In this document: in pieces, positions 50,019 to 56,940 of the stretch | How the letters are laid out: every line of letters starts with the position of its first letter | Position numbering within the stretch: position 1 is the first letter of the stretch | DNA from: an uncultured Allosphingosinicella sp. | Lineage (GTDB): Bacteria; Pseudomonadota; Alphaproteobacteria; Sphingomonadales; Sphingomonadaceae | DNA length: 64,000 bases | Assembly (NCBI GenBank): GCA_934539295.1 | Contig: CAKTCN010000001.1 | Location: 101,249 to 165,248, forward strand | Direction: 5' to 3' | Position numbers and translations under genes: made by a program | Notes under the pieces: model-generated | Told to the model about the DNA's origin: nothing | Seen by the model: only the letters and a program-made list of their open reading frames with translations | Database searches by the model: none

Positions 50019-50249
50019 TTACTTGATTGCCCGAGCGCCATTCTGGCTGTTCAGAGCGCGCTGAGCTTCTTCGGCGCGTTGCTTCCACTCGGCTTGGGTC
50101 AGGCAGACGCGCTTGCCGCTGACACGGGAGCCGCTCTGCATCTCCTTCTTGCAGATCTTCTTTTCGGCCCCTGCGGGCGCGGCTTCCTGCTGGGCGACCG
50201 GGACCGGCGTAGCGAGCGCGAGCGAGACGATGAGCAGAAACGAAGACAT
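50019..50249 (-). CDS. Small secreted protein, paralogue of the 43340 gene
   Basis: 76 residues: signal peptide (MSSFLLIVSLALATPVPVA), KKICKKEMQSGSRVSGKRVCLTQAEW with two Cys about an SGSR motif, then a helical tail EEAQRALNSQNGARAIK. Opposite strand inside the GTA cluster, between protease and capsid genes. Function unknown; likely periplasmic. Confidence 0.7.
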   Translation of the reverse strand: MSSFLLIVSLALATPVPVAQQEAAPAGAEKKICKKEMQSGSRVSGKRVCLTQAEWKQRAEEAQRALNSQNGARAIK

Positions 50250-50367
50250 GGCGGGGACCTGACGCGCAAAAGGGCAATAATTCAAATGAGTAGGCCTGCG
50301 TGATCGCACGGTGTCAAGCAGATGCGGGTGTATGCCGCCAGATTGGCGTGAAATGGCAACAGCTTCG

Positions 50368-50405
50368 AGCCCTCGTTCCTCAGCGGAGCGGGGGCTTTTT
50401 CTTTT
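50368..50405 (+). terminator. Terminator-like hairpin before the capsid gene
   Basis: AGCCCTCG (50368-50375) pairs with CGGGGGCT (50389-50396, one G-T), then TTTTTCTTTT (50396-50405); 20 bases before the capsid ATG. Confidence 0.6.
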
Positions 50406-50424
50406 GGTGAGCGGGAGTGTGAGC

Positions 50425-51546
50425 ATGACGGATGTGACGACGAATGGCCTGGAGGCGTCGTTCGAGGCGCTGGAGCAGGGGAGCGAGGTGGAAGCGCTGC
50501 GTGAGGAGGTGGCTTTGCTGAAGGGGCGGATCGAGGACCGGGTGCTGGCTGCGGGACGGCCGGCGCTGGCGGGTGCGGGCGTGCAGGGGAGTGCGTTCGG
50601 GAACGACTATCTGCGGCGCGGGATCGAGAGCGGGTTGGAGGTGAAGGCCATGTCGGGGGTGACCGACACGGCCGGCGGCTATGCGGTGCCGGACGAGATC
50701 GACGGCGAGATCGACAAGTTGCTGACGGCGATCTCGCCGATCCGTCAGATCGCCCAGGTGGTGAAGGTCGGGTCGGCGGGGTATCGCAAGCTGGTGACGA
50801 AGGGCGGCACGCCGTCGGGCTGGGTGTCGGAGGATGCGGGGCGGCCGGAGACTGCGACGCCCGACTTCCTGGAGATCGCGCCGCCGTTCGGGGAGCTTTA
50901 CGCCAATCCGGCAGCATCCCAGGCGATGCTGGACGATGCGGCGTTCGACGTCGAGGCGTGGCTCGCCATCGAGATCGCCAACGAGTTCGCGCGGGCGGAA
51001 GGGCAGGCGTTCGTCAGCGGTTCGGGGGTGAGCCGGCCCAAGGGGTTCCTGTCGCAGCCGACCAGTGCGCAGGGCGATGCGGCGCGGCCGTTCGGGACGC
51101 TCCAATATGTGAGTTCGGGTGCGGCGGGCGCGTTTGCGGCGGCCAATCCGCAGGATCGGCTGGTGGACCTGGTCCAGAGCCTGCGGCCGCCATATCGCCA
51201 GGGCGCGGTGTTCGTGATGAATTCGGCGACGGCGAGCGTGATCAGGAAGTTCAAGACGAGCGACGGCGCATTCCTGTGGCAGCCGGGGCTGGTGGCGGGG
51301 CAGCCGGATACCTTGCTCGGCTATCCGGTGGTGGAGGCCGAGGACATGCCGGACATCGCGGCGGCGTCGCTGTCGATCGCGTTCGGCAACTTCAAGGCGG
51401 GCTATCTGATTGCCGAGCGGACGGAGACGCAGATCCTGCGCGATCCGTACACGCACAAGCCGTTCGTTCATTTCTACGCGACCAAGCGGGTCGGCGGGCA
51501 GGTGGTGAATAGCGAGGCGATCAAGCTGATGCGGTTCGCCCTGTAA
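50425..51546 (+). CDS. GTA major capsid protein, HK97 fold (g5)
   Basis: 373 residues. N-terminal scaffold-like coiled coil (EALEQGSEVEALREEVALLKGRIE, about 15-40), then the HK97 core from about residue 70: SGVTDTAGGYAVPDEIDGEI, KLVTKGGTPSGWVSEDAGRP, LYANPAASQAMLDDAAFDVEAWLA and PFVHFYATKRVGGQVV. Cleaved by g4 protease at about residue 75 in relatives. ATG at 50425 follows GAGCGGGAGTGTGAGC; the frame upstream is non-coding. Two terminators follow at once. Confidence 0.93.
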   Translation: MTDVTTNGLEASFEALEQGSEVEALREEVALLKGRIEDRVLAAGRPALAGAGVQGSAFGNDYLRRGIESGLEVKAMSGVTDTAGGYAVPDEIDGEIDKLLTAISPIRQIAQVVKVGSAGYRKLVTKGGTPSGWVSEDAGRPETATPDFLEIAPPFGELYANPAASQAMLDDAAFDVEAWLAIEIANEFARAEGQAFVSGSGVSRPKGFLSQPTSAQGDAARPFGTLQYVSSGAAGAFAAANPQDRLVDLVQSLRPPYRQGAVFVMNSATASVIRKFKTSDGAFLWQPGLVAGQPDTLLGYPVVEAEDMPDIAAASLSIAFGNFKAGYLIAERTETQILRDPYTHKPFVHFYATKRVGGQVVNSEAIKLMRFAL

Positions 51547-51576
51547 GTCAAAGTGGTACTTTGACTTAGTTTTTAG
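51544..51576 (+). terminator. Tandem terminator 1 after capsid gene
   Basis: Perfect 11-bp stem TAAGTCAAAGT / ACTTTGACTTA, loop GGT, followed by GTTTTTAG. The stem starts with the capsid stop codon. Confidence 0.85.
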
Positions 51577-51581
51577 ACGGT

Positions 51582-51631
51582 CTCGAAGTCACCCCGGAGC
51601 AAGTCCGGGGTGACTTCGAGGCTTTGTTTTT
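51582..51631 (+). terminator. Tandem terminator 2 after capsid gene (REP-type hairpin)
   Basis: Perfect 17-bp stem CTCGAAGTCACCCCGGA / TCCGGGGTGACTTCGAG with 5-base loop, then GCTTTGTTTTT. The centre equals the 'GTCACCCCGGAC' repeat type of sphingomonads (from memory). Confidence 0.85.
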
Positions 51632-51642
51632 AGGGGTGGAAG

Positions 51643-51906
51643 ATGTCCGATCAATTCTTTGCGCATGGCGATACGGTGAGTGCGCCGGCGCGTGGGGCGG
51701 TGGGGGTGGTGGCGCATGACGTCAACCCACTGCCGGTGGTGCCCAAGGCCTTGTTCGTGGGAACGGGCGGCAATGTGGTGGCGGCGGGGATGCAGGGCGG
51801 CGACGTGACATTCCGCAACGTGGCCGACGGGGCGGTGCTGCCGTTCCGGGCGGTGTTCGTGCGGGCGAGCGGGACGACGGCGGCCGATATCGTGGCGCTT
51901 TACTGA
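51643..51906 (+). CDS. GTA head spike base protein (Rcc01079-like)
   Basis: 87 residues: ANPARG-type SAPARGAVGVVAHDVNPLP, VPKALFVGTGGNVVAAGMQGGDVTFRNVADGAVLPFRAVFVRASGTTAADIVALY. This is the short spike-base fold of the RcGTA head-spike component (named Rcc01079 as I recall). TGATG overlap with the next gene. RBS GGGGTGGAAG. Confidence 0.78.
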   Translation: MSDQFFAHGDTVSAPARGAVGVVAHDVNPLPVVPKALFVGTGGNVVAAGMQGGDVTFRNVADGAVLPFRAVFVRASGTTAADIVALY

Positions 51907-52664
51907 TGCTGGCGCTGGGGCTTTCGATCGCGTTGGCGAGGATGGGCGGCCGGCCGGAACAGTGGGTCGGCCCGGCGCTGAGGGCGCTGTGGGATGCCGA
52001 GCGGATCGGAAGCCTGCAACTGGCGGGATCGAACGTGACGGCCTGGACCGACGTGGCGGGCGGGCATGTGATGAGCCAGCCGGTGTCCGCGTCCAAGCCG
52101 CTGTGGGTGGCGAACGGCTTTGGCGGGCGGCCCGGATTGCTGTTCGACGGGACGGACGACTTCCTGAACCTGGAGGCGGTGCCGTTTCCGACCGGGAGCG
52201 CGGCGTCGGAAATCTGGGTGCTTGCCGACTGGCTGATGCCGGTGACCGACACGGCGACGCGAACGCTGGTCGGCTATGGCGGGATCGGCACGGCGGACAG
52301 CCGGCGGGTGCAGCGCGGCGCGGTGGGCGGACGCAACGTCGCCCGCATCGCCGTCGGCACCGGCACGAGCGCGCAATCGATCAGCGATGGCAGCGATTAT
52401 GGCGGCCGCCACCTGGCACGCGGCGTGTTCGGGCCGGTGAGCCGGATCGTGGTCGACGGAACAGGCGGGGCGAGCAACGGCGACGCACCCAATAGCGGTA
52501 CGGTGCGCAGCCGCATCGGCGCGCGCACGTCGGTCGCGGTGGTCGAGCATGCGCATGCGATGTTCAGCGCGGTGGCGATCATCGACCCGGCCGAGCCCGG
52601 ATGGGACGAGGCCAAGGCGGCGCGGCTGACCGCATGGATGCTGCGGAGGAAGGGAGCGGGCTGA
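51906..52664 (+). CDS. Lectin-like head spike/fibre protein
   Basis: 252 residues. SNVTAWTDVAGGHVMSQPVSASKPLW, GGRPGLLFDGTDDFLNLEAVPFPTG and VGTGTSAQSISDGSDY show a jelly-roll (concanavalin-like/LamG) fold as used by phage fibres that bind capsule or LPS sugars. Follows the spike base with 1-nt overlap, so probably the receptor-contact tip. Not matched to a named family. Confidence 0.62.
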   Translation: MLALGLSIALARMGGRPEQWVGPALRALWDAERIGSLQLAGSNVTAWTDVAGGHVMSQPVSASKPLWVANGFGGRPGLLFDGTDDFLNLEAVPFPTGSAASEIWVLADWLMPVTDTATRTLVGYGGIGTADSRRVQRGAVGGRNVARIAVGTGTSAQSISDGSDYGGRHLARGVFGPVSRIVVDGTGGASNGDAPNSGTVRSRIGARTSVAVVEHAHAMFSAVAIIDPAEPGWDEAKAARLTAWMLRRKGAG

Positions 52665-52927
52665 TGTCGAAGGTGGTGATATTCGCCGACGGCCAGGAAG
52701 CGGCGGCCGACCTGTATCTGGCATGGTGCAACGCGCACAATCCGGACCCGGAGCCGGGTGCGATCTGGTATCTGGCGGATGCGGTGGATGCAGAGGGGCG
52801 GCGCGTGGTCGGCTATCTGGGCCCGGGCGGCCAGTGGAATGGCGGCGACTGGCCGGAGCCGGACGGCGGCGAGGCGGCGCGCGGGACGGGGATGTTAAGC
52901 GCCCTGGTGCGATGGCCAGACGGTTGA
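52664..52927 (+). CDS. Small protein in the spike module
   Basis: 87 residues; MSKVVIFADGQEAAADLYLAWCNAHNPDPEPGAIWYLADAV. Not recognised. TGATG overlap with the spike gene and a good fold-like mix suggest a real member of that unit. ATG at 52664. Confidence 0.62.
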   Translation: MSKVVIFADGQEAAADLYLAWCNAHNPDPEPGAIWYLADAVDAEGRRVVGYLGPGGQWNGGDWPEPDGGEAARGTGMLSALVRWPDG

Positions 52928-52978
52928 GTCCTGATGCTGCGGCGCATAAGCGCGGGATGACACGCAAGGAGGGTGAGA

Positions 52979-53365
52979 GTGGCGAGGAGCAGATTGGGTT
53001 CGGCGGCGATGGCGGCGTTCCTCGCATCCTTGTTGATCGGCACCATCGTGATGTTCCCGGCCTGGTCGCATCACGACGTGCGCGTGGACAGCCCGATACT
53101 TGCCGGCCGCGCGCAGGCGAATGCGTGGCTGCGCGCGTTCGAGGCAGGCGAGGGTGTGCGCTGCCTGAACTGGTCGGTCGAGACCAAGGTGATCGAGCAG
53201 GCCTATGACGGCGGCACGTTCGTGCAGTTCCGGTGCAATACGGAGCGGGCGCTGGTGCGCGTCGCACTTGGCTATGCAGTGCCGGCGGTGGTGGTGCTGG
53301 TGCTGGCCTTCTTGCTCGCGCCGCGGCGCGAGCATGCGGCGGGGCGCAGGAGAAAGAAGGGCTGA
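52979..53365 (+). CDS. Hypothetical protein with two membrane helices
   Basis: 128 residues: helices about 10-28 (AAFLASLLIGTIVMFPAW) and 100-118 (YAVPAVVVLVLAFLLAP) flank a polar, Cys-containing extracytoplasmic segment (GVRCLNWSVETKV...FVQFRCNTE). C-terminus is basic (RRKKG). GTG at 52979 has GGAGG six bases ahead. Not recognised; position suggests a GTA accessory or a cell-envelope gene that landed here. Confidence 0.6.
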   Translation: MARSRLGSAAMAAFLASLLIGTIVMFPAWSHHDVRVDSPILAGRAQANAWLRAFEAGEGVRCLNWSVETKVIEQAYDGGTFVQFRCNTERALVRVALGYAVPAVVVLVLAFLLAPRREHAAGRRRKKG

Positions 53366-53678
53366 GCCCTAGCCGTCAGCAGGCGTAGCCGAGATCGCCG
53401 TCGTGGCGACCGGCACGATGGAACAGGTCCAGGTAGCGCCCAGCCTCCATATAATGAGTGCGGCGCACTTCCTCGTCCTCGGCCGCTTGCGCCAGGGCGA
53501 GTTCGATCTCCGCACGCTGGCCGAAAGCCGACACTTCCTGTTCCGACATTCTGGTCCCCCAACCCGAATCGATGCGCAAGACTAGCACGTCTGCTGCGCT
53601 GCACAATGCGCCACTTTAGAGAGGCTTAGCGGCCGGGCGGCCGCTGCGGGGAGAAACGACATGGAGAAAGAAGGGCTG
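53349..53678. repeat. 16-bp direct repeats bracketing the 53376 gene
   Basis: GGAGAAAGAAGGGCTG occurs exactly at 53349-53364 and 53663-53678. The first copy ends the membrane-protein gene; the second provides the ribosome-site region of g6. The minus-strand gene at 53376-53549 lies between. Confidence 0.75.
53376..53549 (-). CDS. Small conserved-looking cytoplasmic protein, 57 aa
   Basis: MSEQEVSAFGQRAEIELALA, then QAAEDEEVRRTHYMEAGRYLDLF. A two-helix protein with the 'Q-A-x2-A-x2-E-E-x-R-x2-H-Y-x2-A-x-R-Y' pattern seen in small sphingomonad proteins (from memory). Function unknown. Opposite to the GTA genes. Confidence 0.6.
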   Translation of the reverse strand: MSEQEVSAFGQRAEIELALAQAAEDEEVRRTHYMEAGRYLDLFHRAGRHDGDLGYAC

Positions 53679-53680
53679 CG

Positions 53681-54226
53681 ATGCTGAGTGCGGAGGCGAT
53701 GGTGCTGCCGCAGGCGGCGGCGGACGAGGTGAAGGCCTATCTGCGGATGTTCACGACCGACGAGAATGGCGAGGTTCGAGCGTGCCTCGCCGCCGCGGCC
53801 GAACTGTGCGAGCGGTTCACGGGACAGGCGTTGCTGGTGCGCACGCATGAGGAGAGGCTGGCGAGCAGCGGGGGATGGATGCGGCTGTCGGCCGGGCCGG
53901 TGACGGCGATCGGCGGGGTGCAGGCGTTAGGGCCGGATGGGAGCGCGGTGGCGGTCCCGGTCGATGCCTATGCGATCGACATCGATGCGGACGGGCAGGG
54001 CTGGGTACGAACCGGCGCCGGGCGGGTCAGGGTGAGCTACCAGGCGGGGCTGACGACGGGGTGGAGCGGACTGCCGGAGGCGCTTCGGCACGGGATCGTG
54101 CGGCTGGCGGCGCACCTGTTCATGGAACGGGGCGAAATGCGCACGGCGCCGCCGGCGGCGGTGAGTGCGCTGTGGCGGCCATGGCGGCAAATGCGGATCG
54201 GGGGCGGTCATGTTCGAACGGCTTGA
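53681..54226 (+). CDS. GTA head-tail connector (g6-like)
   Basis: 181 residues: EVKAYLRMFTTDENGEVRACLAAAAELCERFTGQ opens the domain, then VTAIGGVQALG, IDIDADGQGWVRTGAGRVRVSYQAGL, ALRHGIVRLAAHLFMERGE and LWRPWRQMRI. This is the gp6/HK97 adaptor family. ATG at 53681. Confidence 0.82.
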   Translation: MLSAEAMVLPQAAADEVKAYLRMFTTDENGEVRACLAAAAELCERFTGQALLVRTHEERLASSGGWMRLSAGPVTAIGGVQALGPDGSAVAVPVDAYAIDIDADGQGWVRTGAGRVRVSYQAGLTTGWSGLPEALRHGIVRLAAHLFMERGEMRTAPPAAVSALWRPWRQMRIGGGHVRTA

Positions 54227-54404
54227 GGACAAGATGCGGGAGACCGCCGAGCGGCGGGTCCGGGCGCGAGTGGCGGATCTCGCCGGACAGGAGGTGCCAG
54301 CCGGAGTGCGGGTGAGCGTGGAGGACGGACAGGTGACGCTGAGCGGGCGCGGGCTGATGCGGCGGCTGGTCGGCGATGGAGCGCTGCGGGAGTGGCGGCC
54401 GTGA
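54210..54404 (+). CDS. Small GTA protein at g7 position
   Basis: 64 residues: MFERLEDKMRETAERRVRAR, VPAGVRVSVEDGQVTLSGRGLMRRL. Mixed helix-strand; overlaps g6 end by 17 nt and g8 start by 4 nt, so translationally tied. RcGTA g7 (stopper) is larger; relation unclear. Confidence 0.65.
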   Translation: MFERLEDKMRETAERRVRARVADLAGQEVPAGVRVSVEDGQVTLSGRGLMRRLVGDGALREWRP

Positions 54405-54781
54405 GTGGCGCGGCTGCGGCGCTGCGGGCGGCAGCGCGGGAGGCCCTGTCGGCGATCGGCGGGTTCGGCCTGTTCGATGCGGCGCCGGGCCAGGCCGCGT
54501 TTCCATATGTGGTGCTGGAGTGCGGGCCGGAGACGGATTGGGGGCACAAGAGCGGTGCGGGGCGTGAGCTGCGCATGGCAGCGGCGGTGCGAGACAGGGG
54601 CGAGGCACCGGAGCGGCTGGAGGCGATAGCGCAGGCCTGCGAGACAGAATTGTGCGCGATGAGCGGCGTGGTCGACGGGTGGCAGCTGGTCAGCCTGCGC
54701 CACCTGCGCACGCGAACGGCGCGGGAGCGCGACGGCTGGATCGCCGCGGCCGAGTTCAGGGCGCGGATGTTGAAGGTCTAG
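54401..54781 (+). CDS. GTA tail terminator, DUF3168 family (g8)
   Basis: 126 residues: LRAAAREALSAIGGFGLFDAAPGQAAFPYVVL, TDWGHKSGAGRELRMAAAVRDRGEAPERLEAIA, WQLVSLRHLRTRTARERDGWIAAAEFRARML, the DUF3168 pattern. GTG start overlapping the previous stop; a GTG at 54392 is also in frame. Confidence 0.85.
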   Translation: MSGAAAALRAAAREALSAIGGFGLFDAAPGQAAFPYVVLECGPETDWGHKSGAGRELRMAAAVRDRGEAPERLEAIAQACETELCAMSGVVDGWQLVSLRHLRTRTARERDGWIAAAEFRARMLKV

Positions 54782-54828
54782 GCGATCACCTCCGTCCTTC
54801 GCGCGGGGGACGGGGTGCGCGGCAGCCC

Positions 54829-55146
54829 TTATTCCTGTGGCGCTTCGTAGCGGGCCTGGGTTTCGGCGAGATAATCGTCGATCTGGGCCTGCGCGCCCTG
54901 GTTGGCGGCGGCGGCAGTGGCGCCCGCCTTTACGTCATAATCGACCACCGCCTTGCGGAAGGCCGCTTCCTCCGTCTTGCAGCCGGCCTTGAGCGCGGTT
55001 TCGAAGGCGGACTTGCTGGCTTTGTCCTGCTCGCTCTTCTTCACGATGGCGGAGAGGCAGGCGGCATAGGTCTTGCGCGGCTGGACAATCGCCTCGGCCT
55101 GCACAGCGGCGGCCGAAAGCGCGGCCGCAGCGATCAGGGTGATCAT
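54829..55146 (-). CDS. Small secreted protein on the opposite strand
   Basis: 105 residues: signal peptide (MITLIAAAALSAAAVQAEA), YAACLSAIVKKSEQDKASKSAFETALKAGCKTEEAAF, RYEAPQE end. Alpha-helical, two Cys. Not recognised. It resembles small conserved periplasmic proteins; codon use is like the host's. Confidence 0.68.
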   Translation of the reverse strand: MITLIAAAALSAAAVQAEAIVQPRKTYAACLSAIVKKSEQDKASKSAFETALKAGCKTEEAAFRKAVVDYDVKAGATAAAANQGAQAQIDDYLAETQARYEAPQE

Positions 55147-55192
55147 GGCAGCATCCTTTCCAACTTTATCTTTTATCGAGGGAGAATGACTC

Positions 55193-55600
55193 ATGCCTGC
55201 GGAAAAGGGAAGCGCGTTCCTGCTGAAGGTCGGCAACGGCGCGCAGCCGCCCGCCTTTGCCACGGTGGCCGGGATGCGGACCACGCAAATGTCGGTGAAC
55301 GGGGAGGGCGTGAACGTCACGTCCAAGGATAGCGGAGGCTGGCGCGAGCTTCTGTCCGGTGCGGGCGTCCGGTCCGTGTCGGTGGCGGCGAGCGGGATCT
55401 TTACCGGGTCTGCGGCGGAGACGCGGGTGAAGGCCCATGCACTGGCCGGCACGCTGGACGAATATGAGCTGAGCTTCGAGAGCGGCGAGCGGCTGCGCGG
55501 GCGGTTCCTGGTCACGCGGCTCGATTATTCGGGCGATTACAATGGTGAGCGCAATTATGCGCTGAACCTGGAGAGTTCGGGCGCTGTGGCGGCTGTCTGA
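55193..55600 (+). CDS. GTA major tail (tube) protein (g9)
   Basis: 135 residues: MPAEKGSAFLLKVGNG, FATVAGMRTTQMSVNGEGVNVTSKDS, GWRELLSGAGVRSVSVAASGIF, LDEYELSFESGERLRGRFLVTRLDYSGDYNGERNYALNLESSG. TP901-1/major-tail family, forms the tube of the short non-contractile tail. GAGGGAGAATGACTC before the ATG. Confidence 0.88.
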   Translation: MPAEKGSAFLLKVGNGAQPPAFATVAGMRTTQMSVNGEGVNVTSKDSGGWRELLSGAGVRSVSVAASGIFTGSAAETRVKAHALAGTLDEYELSFESGERLRGRFLVTRLDYSGDYNGERNYALNLESSGAVAAV

Positions 55601-55607
55601 GGTTTGA

Positions 55608-55766
55608 TCACGCGAAGGCGCGGAGGCGCTAGGAAGACGCGCAGAGACGCAGAGACGCAGAGGCGCGGAAGGGGCGTTGCTGTTGTTGAGGCGGCGTGGA
55701 TCTGTTGGCTGAGGATGGCGGGCGATGCCCGCCTTTTTTGTCTCTGCGTCTCTGCGTCTCTGGGCG
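55608..55766. repeat. Long inverted-repeat element 2 between g9 and g10
   Basis: Left arm TCACGCGAAGGCGCGGAGG ... CGCAGAGACGCAGAGACGCAG (55608-55670), apical terminator at 55717-55739, shorter right arm TCTCTGCGTCTCTGCGTCTC (55741-55766). Resembles element 1 but the right arm lacks the GCGAA half. Confidence 0.65.
55717..55739 (+). terminator. Terminator at the apex of inverted-repeat element 2
   Basis: GGCGGGC-GAT-GCCCGCC then TTTTTT (55734-55739): a textbook intrinsic terminator. Confidence 0.75.
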
Positions 55767-55788
55767 AAATCAACTTGGGGAGGGCGAA

Positions 55789-56100
55789 ATGGCGCAGGCG
55801 AATGGGGTGCGGGGTGAGGCGGCCTTGCTCGTGGGGGGCGAGATGCTGGTGTTGCGGCCTTCGTTCGAGGCCCTGGTGGCGGCGGAGGAGGAACTGGGGT
55901 CGCTGTTCGCGCTGGTTGAGCGGGCGAGCGGGGGCGGGCTGAAGCTGGCCGAGATGGCGGGCCTGTTCTGGCACTGCGTCGGGGAGCGGCCGGCGCATGT
56001 GACGCGCGAGGCGGTGGGCGCGGCTTTGGTCGAGGGCGGGGTGGCGAGGGCGACCCCCGTGCTGAAGCTGCTGCTCGTGCAGATCCTGCAGGGACGGTGA
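55789..56100 (+). CDS. GTA gene product 10-like tail chaperone
   Basis: 103 residues: MAQANGVRGEAALLVGGEML, LRPSFEALVAAEEELGSLFALVERASGGGLKL, FWHCVGERPAHVTREAVGAALVEGGVARATPVLKLLLVQIL. GTA gp10/TAC family, helps load the tape measure. ATG at 55789 follows GGGGAGGGCGAA; the earlier start lies in the inverted repeat. Confidence 0.82.
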   Translation: MAQANGVRGEAALLVGGEMLVLRPSFEALVAAEEELGSLFALVERASGGGLKLAEMAGLFWHCVGERPAHVTREAVGAALVEGGVARATPVLKLLLVQILQGR

Positions 56101-56354
56101 TGGACGGGCGCGGGTTTCGCGATCTCTCGACACCGATCGAGACAGGCTCCGCTCGACCCGAACGGGGGTTCGGGGAGGGGGCGATGCGGCTGGCTGGTGT
56201 GACGGGCGTGCTGCTCGGGTGGCGGCCGGCGGAGTTCTGGGCGGCAACGCCGGCCGAGCTTGCGGCGGTACTGGGGGCGATGATGCCGGCCGAGGCGGCG
56301 GTGCCGTCGCGAGGGGAACTGGCACGATTGATGGAGATGTTTCCCGATGGATGA
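56100..56354 (+). CDS. GTA tail assembly chaperone (g10.1-like), with repeat-encoded N-terminus
   Basis: 84 residues. The conserved core RLAGVTGVLLGWRPAEFWAATPAELAAVL (from about residue 30) is the phage TAC/DUF2376-type helix pair. The first about 28 residues include LSTPIETGSARPERGFGEG, translated from a family-A repeat unit (56123-56168). ATG 56100 overlaps the previous stop (TGATG); ATG 56184 behind GGGGAGGGGGC would skip the repeat. Overlaps the tape-measure start by 8 nt. Confidence 0.72.
   Translation: MDGRGFRDLSTPIETGSARPERGFGEGAMRLAGVTGVLLGWRPAEFWAATPAELAAVLGAMMPAEAAVPSRGELARLMEMFPDG
56123..56168. repeat. Dispersed TCGA-rich repeat unit (family A) within g10.1
   Basis: TCTCGACACCGATCGAGACA, then GGCTCCGCTCGACCCGAACGG. 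Contributes codons for the chaperone's N-terminus. Confidence 0.6.
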
Positions 56355-56898
56355 AGAGATCGAGCGGCTGGTGATCGGGGTGCGGGCCGACACGGCAGCC
56401 TTTGCGCAGGATGTGCGCGCGATGCGGGCAGAACTGGACGGGCCGATGGGGGCGAGTGCGAACCGGGCCGGGGCGGCACTGGAACATGCGCTAGGCCGTG
56501 CGGTGCGGAGCGGCAAGGTCGGGTTCGAGGATCTGAAGCGATATGCGCTGGCCGCGATGGGGGAGATTGCGGCGGGGGCGTTGCGTTCTGCGGCAGGCGG
56601 CGGGGGCATGGGGCAGATGGCGACATCCCTGGTGAGCGGGCTGTTGGGGCTGCCGGGCCGGGCGACCGGCGGACCGGTGACGCCGGGGCGGGCCTATCTG
56701 GTCGGCGAGCGTGGGCCGGAGATGTTCGTGCCGACGTCGAGCGGTCGGGTGGAAGCATCCGGCGAAGGCGGTGGCGCGCGCGAGGTGCGGGTGAGCATTT
56801 CCGTCAATGCGCCTTCGGGGGCGGAGCCGCGGGCGCTGGCGCAGTCGGGCCGGCAGGTGGCGCGCGAGGTGAAGCGGGCGCTGATGCGGGTGGACTAG
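56347..56898 (+). CDS. GTA tape measure protein (g11-like)
   Basis: 183 residues. MDEEIERLVIGVRADTAAFA, MRAELDGPMGASANRAGAALEHAL, FEDLKRYALAAMGEIAAGAL, GLPGRATGGPVTPGRAYLVGERGPEMFVP: the last motif is the common end of tape-measure proteins. Short, as in the RcGTA homologue, matching a short tail. The C-terminal 60 residues are polar/basic. Confidence 0.82.
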   Translation: MDEEIERLVIGVRADTAAFAQDVRAMRAELDGPMGASANRAGAALEHALGRAVRSGKVGFEDLKRYALAAMGEIAAGALRSAAGGGGMGQMATSLVSGLLGLPGRATGGPVTPGRAYLVGERGPEMFVPTSSGRVEASGEGGGAREVRVSISVNAPSGAEPRALAQSGRQVAREVKRALMRVD

Positions 56899-56940
56899 CT
56901 GCCGCCCCGAGGGCGGTCATCAAGATCAAGGAACGGATAT

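Noticed and set aside
49980..50330. GCGGGTG-ATGC repeats flanking the 50019 gene as insertion footprints
   Set aside because: The match is only about 11 bases with a mismatch, which is expected by chance in such GC-rich DNA.
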